Shown: piece by piece, positions 17,701 to 26,349 of the stretch | Layout of the letters: every line of letters begins with the position of its first letter | How positions within the stretch are numbered: position 1 is the first letter of the stretch | Position numbers and translations under genes: made by a program | Notes under the pieces: model-generated | The model's input: the letters and a program-made list of their open reading frames with translations, nothing else | What the model was told of the DNA's origin: nothing | Database searches by the model: none | Assembly: GCF_000177635.2 (NCBI RefSeq) | Contig: NC_014836.1 | Location: 2,650,001-2,714,000 of the forward strand | Origin: Desulfurispirillum indicum S5 | Lineage (GTDB): Bacteria; Chrysiogenota; Chrysiogenetes; Chrysiogenales; Chrysiogenaceae | Reading direction: 5' to 3' | Length of the DNA: 64,000 nucleotides

Positions 17701-18909
17701 ATGACAAAAGATCTTCAGGGGAAGCATATTCTTTTCTATGGACTTATCCGTGAAGAGGGTTTTGCTGACTTCATCGCGTCGGAACTGGTATCACGGGGAG
17801 CGACAATATACTGCCTTGCGGCACCGGAACTTACTCCTGAGGGTGAGGCCAGACTCCGCGCCCGGAGCATAGAGGTCATTCGTACCCCTCTGTGGTATGG
17901 CATCAAGGATGACGACTATCCCGAGTCCTTTAAGACCCTGAAAAAACCTGAGGATATACTTGCCTATCAACCCGATGAAGCCCTCTGCGCTTCTTTGATA
18001 GAGTCTTCCGCCACCAGCAGCCTCGAGGAAGCCCGCTCCATTTTTGCGGAACTTTCCCAGCGCACCGGAGGCAAGATCGACGGGATCATCCACATCATGG
18101 CCGGTGGCATTCCACGCACCCGTGGCATGATGATGATTACCAAGTCGATGCTGGGAACCAATGATCCCGACCGCTTTATTTCCACAGCGGAATTCATCAA
18201 ATCTCCGGTATTCAAATGCTTTGTCGGCCCCAATATGGATCTGGTGACGGCGGTCAGTTATGACCACATCTTCACGGCTGCCCAGGAGCTGCTGAGCGCG
18301 AACCCTCACTGTCCCGTGGTCGCCCTCGGCTACCAGGGTGAACATGTGGTGGACACGAACGGCCGCTTCGTTTTCACCTCCTATCCTGGCTACCTGGTGG
18401 GCTTTGCCAAAAACCTGCTGCAATCCATGTCCCAGACACGCAGACAACAGGGATACCAGGCGGTCACCATCAATCTCATGGGCGCCGAAACCGCCTCAAC
18501 CAGTGCCTTTTCCGGGATCGAGTACTATATCCTGAACTCCCTGCGCCAGCTGGAGATCAGCGGCAAAGTGGATACCGCCACCCTGCGCCAGCAGTGTCAG
18601 TCCAGGCTGCTCGAGGGAGTCAGCACGAGCGACGTGGTTGGCTGCGCTGATGAATACCTCTTTTCGCCCCAGATGCTGAACACCGTTGGCATGGATTTCC
18701 CGGTGCACAGCTCCCTTGAGGTGCTCAGCCTGACCATGGCCATAGAACAGAAAATTATCGGCATGCACAAGGATCGTCGGGAACTGATGACTTCCGTGAT
18801 CAGCTCCCATGTGAAGCAGCTGATGGCCGGGCACTTCTGGGATGAAGCCCTGGAGGCCACGGAAGCGGTAGTACTGCTGGATACCAAGCGAATCATTGAA
18901 AGACTCTAA
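17701..18909 (+). CDS. Rossmann-like protein of unknown function
   Basis: 402 residues, not recognised with confidence. The N-terminus KHILFYGLIREEGFADFIA with a following RGATIYCL strand looks like a nucleotide-binding Rossmann start as in short-chain dehydrogenases, but no G-x3-G-x-G or Y-x3-K motif is visible. A conserved-looking core IIHIMAGGIPRTRGMMMITK follows near residue 130, and the last 80 residues are helical. No signal peptide or membrane segment is present, so it is cytoplasmic. GAGG precedes the ATG. It lies just before yicC-gmk-rpoZ-coaBC and may be the first gene of that run. Confidence 0.6.
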   Translation: MTKDLQGKHILFYGLIREEGFADFIASELVSRGATIYCLAAPELTPEGEARLRARSIEVIRTPLWYGIKDDDYPESFKTLKKPEDILAYQPDEALCASLIESSATSSLEEARSIFAELSQRTGGKIDGIIHIMAGGIPRTRGMMMITKSMLGTNDPDRFISTAEFIKSPVFKCFVGPNMDLVTAVSYDHIFTAAQELLSANPHCPVVALGYQGEHVVDTNGRFVFTSYPGYLVGFAKNLLQSMSQTRRQQGYQAVTINLMGAETASTSAFSGIEYYILNSLRQLEISGKVDTATLRQQCQSRLLEGVSTSDVVGCADEYLFSPQMLNTVGMDFPVHSSLEVLSLTMAIEQKIIGMHKDRRELMTSVISSHVKQLMAGHFWDEALEATEAVVLLDTKRIIERL

Positions 18910-18940
18910 TATCGCCTGCAGGCGTCACGGGGTGGGGAAT

Positions 18941-19834
18941 ATGTTGACCAGTATGACAGGGTTCGGCAGTGGAGTCTTTGCGACCGAGGGCATCAGTGCC
19001 AGCTGCGAGATCAAGAGCCTGAATAACCGCTTCTTTGAGTGCTCCCTGCGAGCCAAATGTCCACCGCTGGGGGAGTTCGAACAGACCATCAAAAACCGGG
19101 TCAAGGAACGCGTGGCCCGAGGGCGCGTGGAGATATTCCTGAAAGTCTCCTTTCTCGACTCCTCGGCCCATGTGATCTCGCTGGATCGCGGCCTGGCCGA
19201 TGAATACTACAAGACCTTCACGGAAATCCTCGACCGCTACGGGCTGGATCGCAATGTTCGACTGGAGGACTTTCTGCGCCTGGAAAACCTGCTGGATCGC
19301 GAGGAACGTATTCCCGATCGCCAGCTCTTCCAGCAGGCGTTGATGGCAGCACTGGACACGGCCCTGGATCGCCTGACCCAGATGCGCAAGCAGGAGGGAA
19401 AACTGCTGCAGGACGACATCCTCTACCGCCTGGATGTCTGTGAGGGTAAGATGGTGGAGATCGACTCCATGGCTTCCGATACCCCGCAAGCCCTGGTGGA
19501 GAAGTACCGCAGCCGCCTGAAAAAGCTGCTGGAAGATCATGGAATGGAAAGTGGCCTGGACGAAGGACGCATTGTACAGGAAGCGGCAGTGATCGCAGAC
19601 AAGTCCGATGTCACCGAGGAAATAATCCGCTTCAACAGCCATGTACAGCAGTTCCGGGAGTACCTGCAGCTTGCCGACCCCGTTGGCCGCAGCCTCGAGT
19701 TTCTGCTGCAGGAGATGCAGCGTGAAATCAATACCATCTCCTCCAAGAGCGCCGACAGCCGCATCTCCCGCCTGAGTGTGGAAGTGCGCTCCGAACTGGA
19801 AAAAATACGCGAACAGGTGCAGAACGTCGAGTAG
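18941..19834 (+). CDS. yicC: YicC/YloC family endoribonuclease
   Basis: 297 residues, the family's usual length (about 290). The ATG at 18941 gives MLTSMTGFG, the conserved YicC start, and GGGG precedes it; an upstream in-frame ATG at 18896 overlaps the previous gene and is unlikely. The C-terminal DUF1732 segment reads EFLLQEMQREINTI and SKSADSRIS. E. coli YicC is an RNA-cleaving oligomer. The order yicC-gmk-rpoZ-coaBC is widely conserved and supports the call. Confidence 0.93.
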   Translation: MLTSMTGFGSGVFATEGISASCEIKSLNNRFFECSLRAKCPPLGEFEQTIKNRVKERVARGRVEIFLKVSFLDSSAHVISLDRGLADEYYKTFTEILDRYGLDRNVRLEDFLRLENLLDREERIPDRQLFQQALMAALDTALDRLTQMRKQEGKLLQDDILYRLDVCEGKMVEIDSMASDTPQALVEKYRSRLKKLLEDHGMESGLDEGRIVQEAAVIADKSDVTEEIIRFNSHVQQFREYLQLADPVGRSLEFLLQEMQREINTISSKSADSRISRLSVEVRSELEKIREQVQNVE

Positions 19835-19887
19835 ATCCCCGCGCGGGGAATCCTCAGAATGTGCTGTCCAGAAATACAGGAAGAGTC

Positions 19888-20526
19888 ATGCCGAAAACTT
19901 TTTCCGGGAATATCCTTGTCCTCACCGCACCCAGCGGAGCGGGCAAGACCACTCTCAGCCGCATGCTGGTACAGCGCTATCCCCAGTGCCAGCTGAGCAT
20001 CTCCCATACCACCCGTGAAGCCCGCCCCGGCGAGGTCAATGGCCGGGACTATTTTTTTGTGGAACTGGATGAATTCCTCTCCATGATTCAGGAAGGCAAG
20101 TTCCTGGAGTACGCCACCGTGCATGGAAACTATTATGGAACCTCGTTCCAGTACCTGTACCAGGCCATGGAACAGGGGATGAACGTCCTGCTGGATATCG
20201 ACTACCAGGGGGCCTTCCAGCTGAAAAAGAAGATGCCCGAGGCCATCCTGGTGTTTATCCTTCCCCCCAGTCTGGAGGATCTGCGCGAACGCCTGACCTC
20301 CCGCGGTCGCGACGACGATGAAGTGGTGAAACTGCGCCTGCAGAACGCCGAAGAGGAAATCCTGCAGTACAGCCACTTTGATTACGTGGTGGTCAATGAA
20401 GACCTTGAACAGGCCTACGAACAGCTGGCCAGCATTCTCACCGCCGAGGAGCTGCGCAAGAACCGGCGGCGGCCGCTGAGCGAGCTGGCAGACATTCATA
20501 TCGAAATCGCCCCCGAGGGGCAGTAA
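19888..20526 (+). CDS. gmk: Guanylate kinase
   Basis: 212 residues. It phosphorylates GMP to GDP with ATP. The P-loop APSGAGKTT lies near residue 15; the GMP-binding SISHTTREARPGEVNGRDYFFV and the lid RGRDDDEVVKLR are present. The ATG at 19888 follows GGAAGAG; the longer frame beginning at 19861 lacks a ribosome site. It is followed 37 bases later by rpoZ. Confidence 0.96.
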   Translation: MPKTFSGNILVLTAPSGAGKTTLSRMLVQRYPQCQLSISHTTREARPGEVNGRDYFFVELDEFLSMIQEGKFLEYATVHGNYYGTSFQYLYQAMEQGMNVLLDIDYQGAFQLKKKMPEAILVFILPPSLEDLRERLTSRGRDDDEVVKLRLQNAEEEILQYSHFDYVVVNEDLEQAYEQLASILTAEELRKNRRRPLSELADIHIEIAPEGQ

Positions 20527-20563
20527 TCCATACCCAGTGAAAATTTCCCAACAGGAGTGAGTG

Positions 20564-20788
20564 ATGGCCTTCATCAATATTGAAAAGTGTCTCAAGGACT
20601 CGTCTTTTCTCAACAACCGCTTTGTACTGACCAGCGTTGCCGCGAAGCGCGCCAATGACCTGGCCCTGGTCAGGGATCATCCCATGATCTCCGACTCCAG
20701 CTACACCAAGTTTCCGACCCAGGCCCTTGAGGAAATCTCCCTTGGCCTGCTCAACGCAGAACGGGTTGAGGCTCCCAAGCACGACTGA
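20564..20788 (+). CDS. rpoZ: RNA polymerase omega subunit
   Basis: 74 residues. It stabilises the beta-prime subunit. The NNRFVLTSVAAKRANDL segment is the conserved omega core containing the AKRA motif, and KFPTQALEEISLG is the second conserved helix. The ATG at 20564 is preferred to the adjacent GTG because AGGAG sits 6 bases upstream. The stop overlaps the coaBC start by one base (TGATG). Confidence 0.94.
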   Translation: MAFINIEKCLKDSSFLNNRFVLTSVAAKRANDLALVRDHPMISDSSYTKFPTQALEEISLGLLNAERVEAPKHD

Positions 20789-21981
20789 TGAACGTACTGC
20801 TCGGCATCTGCGGTTCCATTGCGGCATACAAGGCATGCGACCTGCTACGGCTTTTCGTCAAGGATGGCCACAGCGTCAAGGTATGCATGACCACCAATGC
20901 CCGCCACTTTGTCACACCGCTCACCCTGGAGTCTTTGAGCGGTTCGCCGGTGTACACCGATGAGTTCGCCCTCGGTGTGCGCACCAATGCGGAACACATT
21001 GAACTGACCAAATGGTGCGATCTCTTTGTCATCGCGCCGGCCAGTGCCAGTGTGCTGGGGAAAATGGCTGCCGCCATTGCCGACAATCCCGTCAACACCC
21101 TCTATCTGGCCTGCCGCAAGCCCGTCCTGGTCGCCCCTGCCATGAATACCGCCATGCTGGAACATCCGGCCACAGGCCGCGCCATGGATCTTCTGCGTAC
21201 CGATGGCGTCCACTTTGTTGAGCCATGGTGCGGTTCTCTGGCCTGTGGCGACATTGGTCGTGGCAAGCTGGCGCCCATTGAAGATATCTACGCCCACAGC
21301 CTGCATCTGCTGGAACCGCGTAAGGACTTCGCGGGCAAGCGCGTACTGGTCAGTGCCGGCCCCACCCGTGAACCCCTCGACCCCGTTCGCTACCTCTCCA
21401 ACCACTCCTCGGGAAAAATGGGTTACGCCCTTGCCCAGGCACTGTACCAGCGAGGGGCTGAAGTCACGCTGGTCAGCGGTCCCGTCAGCCTGAGCGTCCC
21501 CTATGGCGTCCGGTGTATCCCCGTGGAGACCGCAACCCAGATGCACGCGGCCATCATGGAGCAGCGCCACCATGCGGATGTCATCATCAAAGCCGCAGCC
21601 GTTGCGGATTTTGCGCCAGCTGAGCCAGGGAGCATCAAGTGGAAGAAGACCCGCGAAGATGACGTGCCAACGCTCAGCCTGACCCGGAACCCCGATATTC
21701 TCCATACCCTCTGCCAGTCCCGCCAGCCGGGACAGTATATTGTGGGATTCGCTGCGGAAACCCACGACCTGGAGCGCCATGCCAGGGAAAAACTGCAGCG
21801 CAAGGGTGCCGATATGCTCATAGCCAATCTGGTGGGAGCCGACCACGGCGGCTTCGGCCGCGATGAAAATACCGTGGAGATCTTTACTCCCGCAGGCTCC
21901 CACGGCCAGTTTTCCGGTTCAAAAATTCAGGTGGCCCATGCCATACTGGATCAGGTGGCAATGCAATGCACAGTACCATAG
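20788..21981 (+). CDS. coaBC: Bifunctional phosphopantothenoylcysteine decarboxylase / phosphopantothenate-cysteine ligase
   Basis: 397 residues in two domains for coenzyme A synthesis. Residues 1-180 are the FMN-dependent CoaC part (LLGICGSIAAYK, catalytic His in NARHFVT, PAMNTAML and the substrate-recognition Cys in GSLACGDIG). Residues 188-395 are the CTP-dependent CoaB ligase (VLVSAGPTREPLDPVRYLSN, KAAAVADF, KKTRE). Translation is coupled to rpoZ by the 1-base overlap, and the end overlaps the DNA glycosylase gene by 16 bases. Confidence 0.96.
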   Translation: MNVLLGICGSIAAYKACDLLRLFVKDGHSVKVCMTTNARHFVTPLTLESLSGSPVYTDEFALGVRTNAEHIELTKWCDLFVIAPASASVLGKMAAAIADNPVNTLYLACRKPVLVAPAMNTAMLEHPATGRAMDLLRTDGVHFVEPWCGSLACGDIGRGKLAPIEDIYAHSLHLLEPRKDFAGKRVLVSAGPTREPLDPVRYLSNHSSGKMGYALAQALYQRGAEVTLVSGPVSLSVPYGVRCIPVETATQMHAAIMEQRHHADVIIKAAAVADFAPAEPGSIKWKKTREDDVPTLSLTRNPDILHTLCQSRQPGQYIVGFAAETHDLERHAREKLQRKGADMLIANLVGADHGGFGRDENTVEIFTPAGSHGQFSGSKIQVAHAILDQVAMQCTVP

Positions 21982-22805
21982 ACCGTCTGGCTTTTACCTA
22001 TCTGACTCACTTGCGCTACTCTGGCCGCCCCCGCCTGAGTGTGCGCGATGTCGCCGCACTGCGCTCCCTTTCCGACCCCGGACCCCGTTCTGCCAGCCGA
22101 CCGCCGGTGTTCCAGCAGACGACCCGACCAGCAGCTGAACCTCCTCCCCGCCAGACCACAACGCCTGCGGTCATCCCGTCCCAGGACAGCTGGCAGCGCC
22201 TGGAAGAGGATCTCAAGGACTGCCAGGCCTGCGCTCTGGCTCGCCAGGGGCGCAAAACCATCGTCATGGGCGAGGGCAATCGCCAGGCTGACATCATGCT
22301 GATTGGCGAAGGCCCCGGCTTTGACGAGGATCGTCTTGGCCGCCCCTTTGTGGGGAAGAGTGGCCAGAAACTGGATCAGATCATGCTGGCGGTAGGATTT
22401 CAGCGTGAAGAGTTGTATATTGCCAATGTGGTCAAGTGTCGTCCACCGGGCAACCGTAACCCCGAGCCGGGAGAAATTTCCATCTGCCAGCAGTTTCTCC
22501 AACGGCAGATCCGACTGGTGAATCCGCGCTTTATCCTGGCCCTGGGAAAATTTGCCGCCAATTTCCTCTACGGAGAAAGTGGCGCCCCAAGAACCCTGGG
22601 CAGCATGCGCGAGAAGATCCTTCACTATGGGGATATCCAGGTAGTGGTGACCTACCACCCCTCAGCCCTGCTCCGCAATGAAAACCTGCGGCGGCCAGTA
22701 TGGGATGATGTCCGCGTTCTGCGCAATCTCTATGACACAGCCCGGCAGGAACCACTGCGTTTTCCGGCTGAGTTGAAATACCCGGTGGCACAGGATGTTG
22801 AATAG
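21966..22805 (+). CDS. Type-4 uracil-DNA glycosylase
   Basis: 279 residues. It removes uracil from DNA. An N-terminal 80-residue linker is followed by the family-4 domain: C-x2-C in DCQACAL, GEGPGFDEDRLGRPFVG (catalytic and binding loop), NVVKCRPPGNRNP with the third cluster Cys, ICQQF with the fourth, and TYHPSALLRN. The four cysteines bind a 4Fe-4S cluster. The start overlaps coaBC. The N-terminal linker is similar to that in the UDG/phage-polymerase-related proteins of many anaerobes. Confidence 0.93.
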   Translation: MHSTIDRLAFTYLTHLRYSGRPRLSVRDVAALRSLSDPGPRSASRPPVFQQTTRPAAEPPPRQTTTPAVIPSQDSWQRLEEDLKDCQACALARQGRKTIVMGEGNRQADIMLIGEGPGFDEDRLGRPFVGKSGQKLDQIMLAVGFQREELYIANVVKCRPPGNRNPEPGEISICQQFLQRQIRLVNPRFILALGKFAANFLYGESGAPRTLGSMREKILHYGDIQVVVTYHPSALLRNENLRRPVWDDVRVLRNLYDTARQEPLRFPAELKYPVAQDVE

Positions 22806-23503
22806 CTTGCAAAAGTTTCGCACCCCTTGATCCGGTCGTAAAGCGTCAAAATGATTGCTGTTTGCTGCGGGTAAACTCCTTCAATTTGCCCGCTTGACTC
22901 ATTCGACATCCAGATTATGTGTCCATTGTCCTTTTTGACCGCGCAAAAAGGACGCAAAAACGCGCCCCCCGAACGCCCGTTTTTCCGGCTCGCCTGCTCG
23001 CCTGTTCTGGAGATCCGGCAGACACTGCATCCCTGCAGTGCTGCCGGACCACTCACTTCCTGTGAGTGTCCCGTTCGGGTCTTGCCAGCCAGGCTTCGCA
23101 CTCACCGGACGGGCTCAGGGGGGGACGGTCTGCATCTGCCTTTCCCCCGTGTGCTGGCCCAGCCAGAACGCGAAGACTGGAACGCGATGGACCCGCAGGG
23201 TTGACGCCACGAGGGCGGCAACCGCAAACCAAAAGCCATGGAGGGCGGTTGTTTGCGGTCCCCAGTTCCAGGCAAGCGGACGGCTGATAAGGACAGCACT
23301 GGGGGTCGCTTTTGCGCCACTTTTGGCGACCCAAAAGTGGCAAATAACTCATAAAGAAGGTAAAGGTAATGCAAGCGACGCAGTCTGTGGAGAACCACTC
23401 CCCCTCATTTCAGCATGACAGCAGGGAAGACGCTAACAATCCGTTGTTTCGGTGATGCAAAAATTACGTAATTACTAAGTATATATAAACAGGTGGTGAA
23501 CCC
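22806..23503. other. Non-coding, repeat-rich intergenic region
   Basis: Nearly 700 bp with no credible gene: frames here have no ribosome site and Arg/Pro/Ser-rich composition. It contains a composite repeat bounded by two hairpins (22928-23439), then an AT-rich stretch with the palindrome AATTACGTAATT (23462-23473) and TATATATAA that probably forms the MOSC gene promoter. Confidence 0.6.
22928..23439. repeat. Composite intergenic repeat with flanking hairpins (copy 1)
   Basis: The left hairpin pairs GTCCTTTTTG (22928-22937) with CAAAAAGGAC (22944-22953). The right hairpin pairs GCCACTTTTGG (23316-23326) with CCAAAAGTGGC (23331-23341). The stretch after the right hairpin (AAGCGACGC.GTCT.TG.AGAACCA, ending GACGC..ACAA) is clearly related to 63224-63349, showing a dispersed family. 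Confidence 0.6.
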
Positions 23504-23950
23504 ATGAAACAAGCAGAGATTCTGGCCGTATGTACCAGCGAAAAGAAGGGGCAGCGCAAAAAAGATGTGGGCAGGGCCCAGTTGCAGGAAAATTTCGGGA
23601 TAGTGGGCGACGGCCATGCCGGCGACTGGCATCGTCAGATCAGCCTGCTGGCCATGGAGAGTATCCACAAGATGATTGCGGCCGGCCTGACGGTTGGTCC
23701 GGGGGATTTCGCGGAGAACCTCACGACCACTGGCATTGAACTGCACACGCTGCCAGTGGGTGCGCGCATGCGAGTAGGCAGTGATATTCTGCTGGAAGTC
23801 ACCCAGATCGGCAAACTGTGCCACGAGCGCTGCGCCATATTCTATCAGGCGGGTGACTGTGTGATGCCGAAGGAGGGGATTTTCGCACGGGTTCTGCACG
23901 GTGGCGAGGTCAAGCGCGGCGACCAGATTGTGCTCCTGGAGCCAGCCTGA
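23504..23950 (+). CDS. MOSC domain protein
   Basis: 148 residues. A small stand-alone MOSC (molybdenum cofactor sulfurase C-terminal) domain: DGHAGDWHRQISLLAMESI near the start, FAENLTTTGIEL in the middle and the conserved Cys in IGKLCHERCAIF. Small MOSC proteins occur in molybdenum-cofactor-related loci of anaerobes, and their exact reaction is unsettled. AGGTGG precedes the ATG. A perfect 12-bp palindrome (23462-23473) beside a TATATA box suggests local control. It fits an organism using molybdoenzymes such as the nitrate reductase at 51362-54985. Confidence 0.82.
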   Translation: MKQAEILAVCTSEKKGQRKKDVGRAQLQENFGIVGDGHAGDWHRQISLLAMESIHKMIAAGLTVGPGDFAENLTTTGIELHTLPVGARMRVGSDILLEVTQIGKLCHERCAIFYQAGDCVMPKEGIFARVLHGGEVKRGDQIVLLEPA

Positions 23951-23968
23951 GCATCTGGAAATCTGCTG

Positions 23969-25702
23969 TTATTCCGGCAGGAAGGGTGTCTCCACTATAT
24001 CTGGCAGCGGTTTCCCCACATAAAAGCCCTGGGAGTGCGATATCCCCAGCTCGCAGGCCTTTTCATGGACTTCGCGGCTGCAGACGTATTCTGCGATGGT
24101 CTGAATTCCCAGGCTGTTGGTGAGGTTGATGATGGCCTTGGTGATGGTGACGCTGCGGGGATCCTTGTCCAGGTTCTTGATGAACATCCCGTCGATCTTC
24201 ACGTAATCCGCCTGCAGATCCATAAGGCGGCTGAAGTTGGAGTGCTCGGCACCGAAATCGTCCAGGGCGATCTGACATCCCAGCTCTTTGAGGGCCTGCA
24301 TTTGCTCGATAATGCCATGGGAGGCGTACACGCTGACCCCTTCGAGGATTTCAAAGACGACCTGTCCAGGGTTGACGTTATGGCGCTGAAAAGCTTCCTT
24401 CAGGTAGTCGACCAGATAGCCCTCCCGCAGGTCCTCATCGATGATATTGAGGGAGAACTGGTAGGGTTTTCCGCTGAAGTGGGCAAATGACTTTTCGACA
24501 ATGCTCCTGGTGATGGCAGGCAGCAATCCCACCTGTTTGGCCGGTTGCAGGAACTGGAAAGGGGAGATGATTTCCCCCTGCTCCCAGATGCGGGCCAGGC
24601 ATTCAAATTTCTCTATTTTCCCCGTCCGGTTATTGAGAATGGGCTGAAAGAACGGCACAACTGTCTTGTTCTCCAGGGCCGCGCGCAGCCGGTTCATCCA
24701 GTAGATATTGTTTTTCTGCTTGGCCTCCAGGGGGGATTTTCCCTGGTAGACGGCAATGCGGTTCTTGCCCAGCTCCCGGGTTTCCAGCATGGCCACTTCT
24801 GCGTTGCGCAGCAGATCCCAGCCCTTGCCTTCGGCAATGGCCATGGTGAAGGTAATCTGCAGGTCTATCTGCTTCTTCTGAAGGCGGATGGGCGGAAGGA
24901 AGGCCTTTCGGATTACATCGTGGGCGAAGTCGCGGGCTTCGTGTACGGAGTAGCCGGGCAGCAGGCAGATGAACTCGTCAGAGGCAAAGCGGCACAGGTG
25001 AGCTCCGTGGCTCATGCACTCCCTGAGACGTCCGGCAATGGCAACCAGGGCCTCGTCACCAATGCTGTAGCCGTAGGTGGTGTTGATGTGGCTGAAGTTA
25101 TCGACGTTCAGCAGGATCAGCGTGGTGACCTGCCCTGTATCGAGAATTTTCGCCAGCTGCACCCGGTTGGGCAACCCGGTCAGGCGGTCAGAGGTCATCT
25201 CCTGGTTCAGCTCACGGGATTTGTCTTTGAGCATGCCCGCGTACTGCTGCACCATCTCTTCCAGATACGCCCGGTACATGAAGTTTTCCCGATGTTCGCG
25301 GATGCGGATAGCGGTCTTGGTTAAGGTTTCCAGAAGCTGTTCCATGTCCACGGGTTTCAGAATAAATCCGTCCACACCGTTCTTGATGGCCTTGGCGAAA
25401 TAGGAGGTCTCGTTGTAGGCGGAAATGATGATAATGTGCTGATAGGGGTCGATCTTCTTGATTTCCCGCGCCATGGTGAGTCCATCCATGGCGGGCATCT
25501 GAATATCGGTTATCACAATGTCAACAGAATTATTACGGTAGATTTCCAGGCCTTCACGACCGTTGGCAGCCACCAGGACATTGGGGCAGAAGTGACGCAG
25601 CAGGGTAACCACGCTTTCACGGGAGATATCTTCATCCTCAACATAGAGGATGGTACTCTCCTGTAAAAGCTTCTGAAGCTCCTTCAGCTGTTCAGCGCCC
25701 AT
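23969..25702 (-). CDS. Response regulator with degenerate GGDEF and EAL domains
   Basis: 577 residues: receiver (about 16-130; DED start, phospho-Asp in VITDIQMP, Lys in LKPVD), GGDEF (about 172-320) and EAL (about 335-570). The GGDEF signature is FASDEF, lacking both glycines, so cyclase activity is unlikely. The EAL motif reads ECL, while DDFGAEHSNF and KIDGMFI of the phosphodiesterase site are kept. It probably degrades c-di-GMP or serves as a sensor under phosphorylation control. It starts 19 bases after queF and likely shares its transcript. Confidence 0.88.
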   Translation of the reverse strand: MGAEQLKELQKLLQESTILYVEDEDISRESVVTLLRHFCPNVLVAANGREGLEIYRNNSVDIVITDIQMPAMDGLTMAREIKKIDPYQHIIIISAYNETSYFAKAIKNGVDGFILKPVDMEQLLETLTKTAIRIREHRENFMYRAYLEEMVQQYAGMLKDKSRELNQEMTSDRLTGLPNRVQLAKILDTGQVTTLILLNVDNFSHINTTYGYSIGDEALVAIAGRLRECMSHGAHLCRFASDEFICLLPGYSVHEARDFAHDVIRKAFLPPIRLQKKQIDLQITFTMAIAEGKGWDLLRNAEVAMLETRELGKNRIAVYQGKSPLEAKQKNNIYWMNRLRAALENKTVVPFFQPILNNRTGKIEKFECLARIWEQGEIISPFQFLQPAKQVGLLPAITRSIVEKSFAHFSGKPYQFSLNIIDEDLREGYLVDYLKEAFQRHNVNPGQVVFEILEGVSVYASHGIIEQMQALKELGCQIALDDFGAEHSNFSRLMDLQADYVKIDGMFIKNLDKDPRSVTITKAIINLTNSLGIQTIAEYVCSREVHEKACELGISHSQGFYVGKPLPDIVETPFLPE

Positions 25703-25721
25703 AGGGTTTCTCCTGGTTCAG

Positions 25722-26144
25722 TCAGTATCCGGGGATGGGGTCAGCGGTGTAGGGGCTGCGATCACCCTGTTCCACCACACAGGTGGTGTCTATGCCACCC
25801 CTGGTGTTATAGATCGTGGCCACCTTCAGATATGCGGGCTGCAGTGCCGTCCAGAGATCCCCGAAGATACGGCTGGTTGCCTGCTCCTGATAGACGCCCA
25901 CATTGCGGAAGCTCACCAGGTAGTACTTGTAGCTTTTCAGCTCCACAATGGACTTTTCCGGGATATATTCCAGGATAACGGTACCGATATCGGGGAGACC
26001 ACTGAAAGGACAGACGGCACTGAATTCCGCGCTTTTATACTGGATGAACTGACGGTAGCCCTCGTACCCGAAGGTTTCCAGGCAGCCGGTGTCAATGTGT
26101 GATGTGTCCAGAAAATCGTAGCTTCGTCCTTCAGCCTGCGCCAT
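25722..26144 (-). CDS. queF: NADPH-dependent 7-cyano-7-deazaguanine reductase
   Basis: 140 residues, the unimodular (YkvM-type) QueF that reduces preQ0 to preQ1 in queuosine synthesis. The catalytic Cys lies in AEFSAVCPFSGLPD and the substrate-binding ELKSYKYYL motif follows. The ATG at 26144 has GGAG 6 bases upstream; the frame is open for 84 more codons but that stretch is non-coding leader. It has its own likely promoter (26245-26273) and a structured leader, and is followed by the GGDEF-EAL gene. A QueG-like gene lies at the left edge of the window. Confidence 0.94.
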   Translation of the reverse strand: MAQAEGRSYDFLDTSHIDTGCLETFGYEGYRQFIQYKSAEFSAVCPFSGLPDIGTVILEYIPEKSIVELKSYKYYLVSFRNVGVYQEQATSRIFGDLWTALQPAYLKVATIYNTRGGIDTTCVVEQGDRSPYTADPIPGY

Positions 26145-26173
26145 GGGAACTCCGTCACTGCTTTTTTGGGGAA

Positions 26174-26229
26174 TCACAGGAAGCGCTCTGGGCCCGGCAT
26201 TTTTGCTGCGCTGGCTCACTTTCCTGTGA
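26174..26229 (-). promoter_or_regulatory. Structured 5' leader of queF
   Basis: A perfect 9-base inverted pair, TTCCTGTGA (26221-26229 on the plus strand) with TCACAGGAA (26174-26182), encloses 38 bases with a possible inner GCGC/GCGC pairing. A CCCCAAAAAAG stretch follows towards the ribosome site. The position in a queF 5' UTR invites comparison with preQ1 riboswitches, but the known class I and II core sequences are not evident. Confidence 0.35.
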
Positions 26230-26244
26230 ATTGTCCAGATTGTC

Positions 26245-26273
26245 ACAATACCACAGCGCCGGAGGGGGCGCAA
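26245..26273 (-). promoter_or_regulatory. Sigma-70-type promoter for queF
   Basis: On the minus strand TTGCGC, a 17-base spacer and TATTGT, giving a leader of about 95 bases before the queF ATG. Confidence 0.45.
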
Positions 26274-26349
26274 TAAATCAGTAACAGCTCTTGCCCGGCG
26301 AAGCCGGGGGTTATACACTCGGAAGAATTTGCTAAGGAGACTTCTTGCC

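Noticed and set aside
23038-23418. Overlapping open frames of 70-126 residues in the 700-bp gap
   Set aside because: Arg/Ser/Pro-rich, on both strands and all without ribosome sites; the region behaves as a non-coding repeat.
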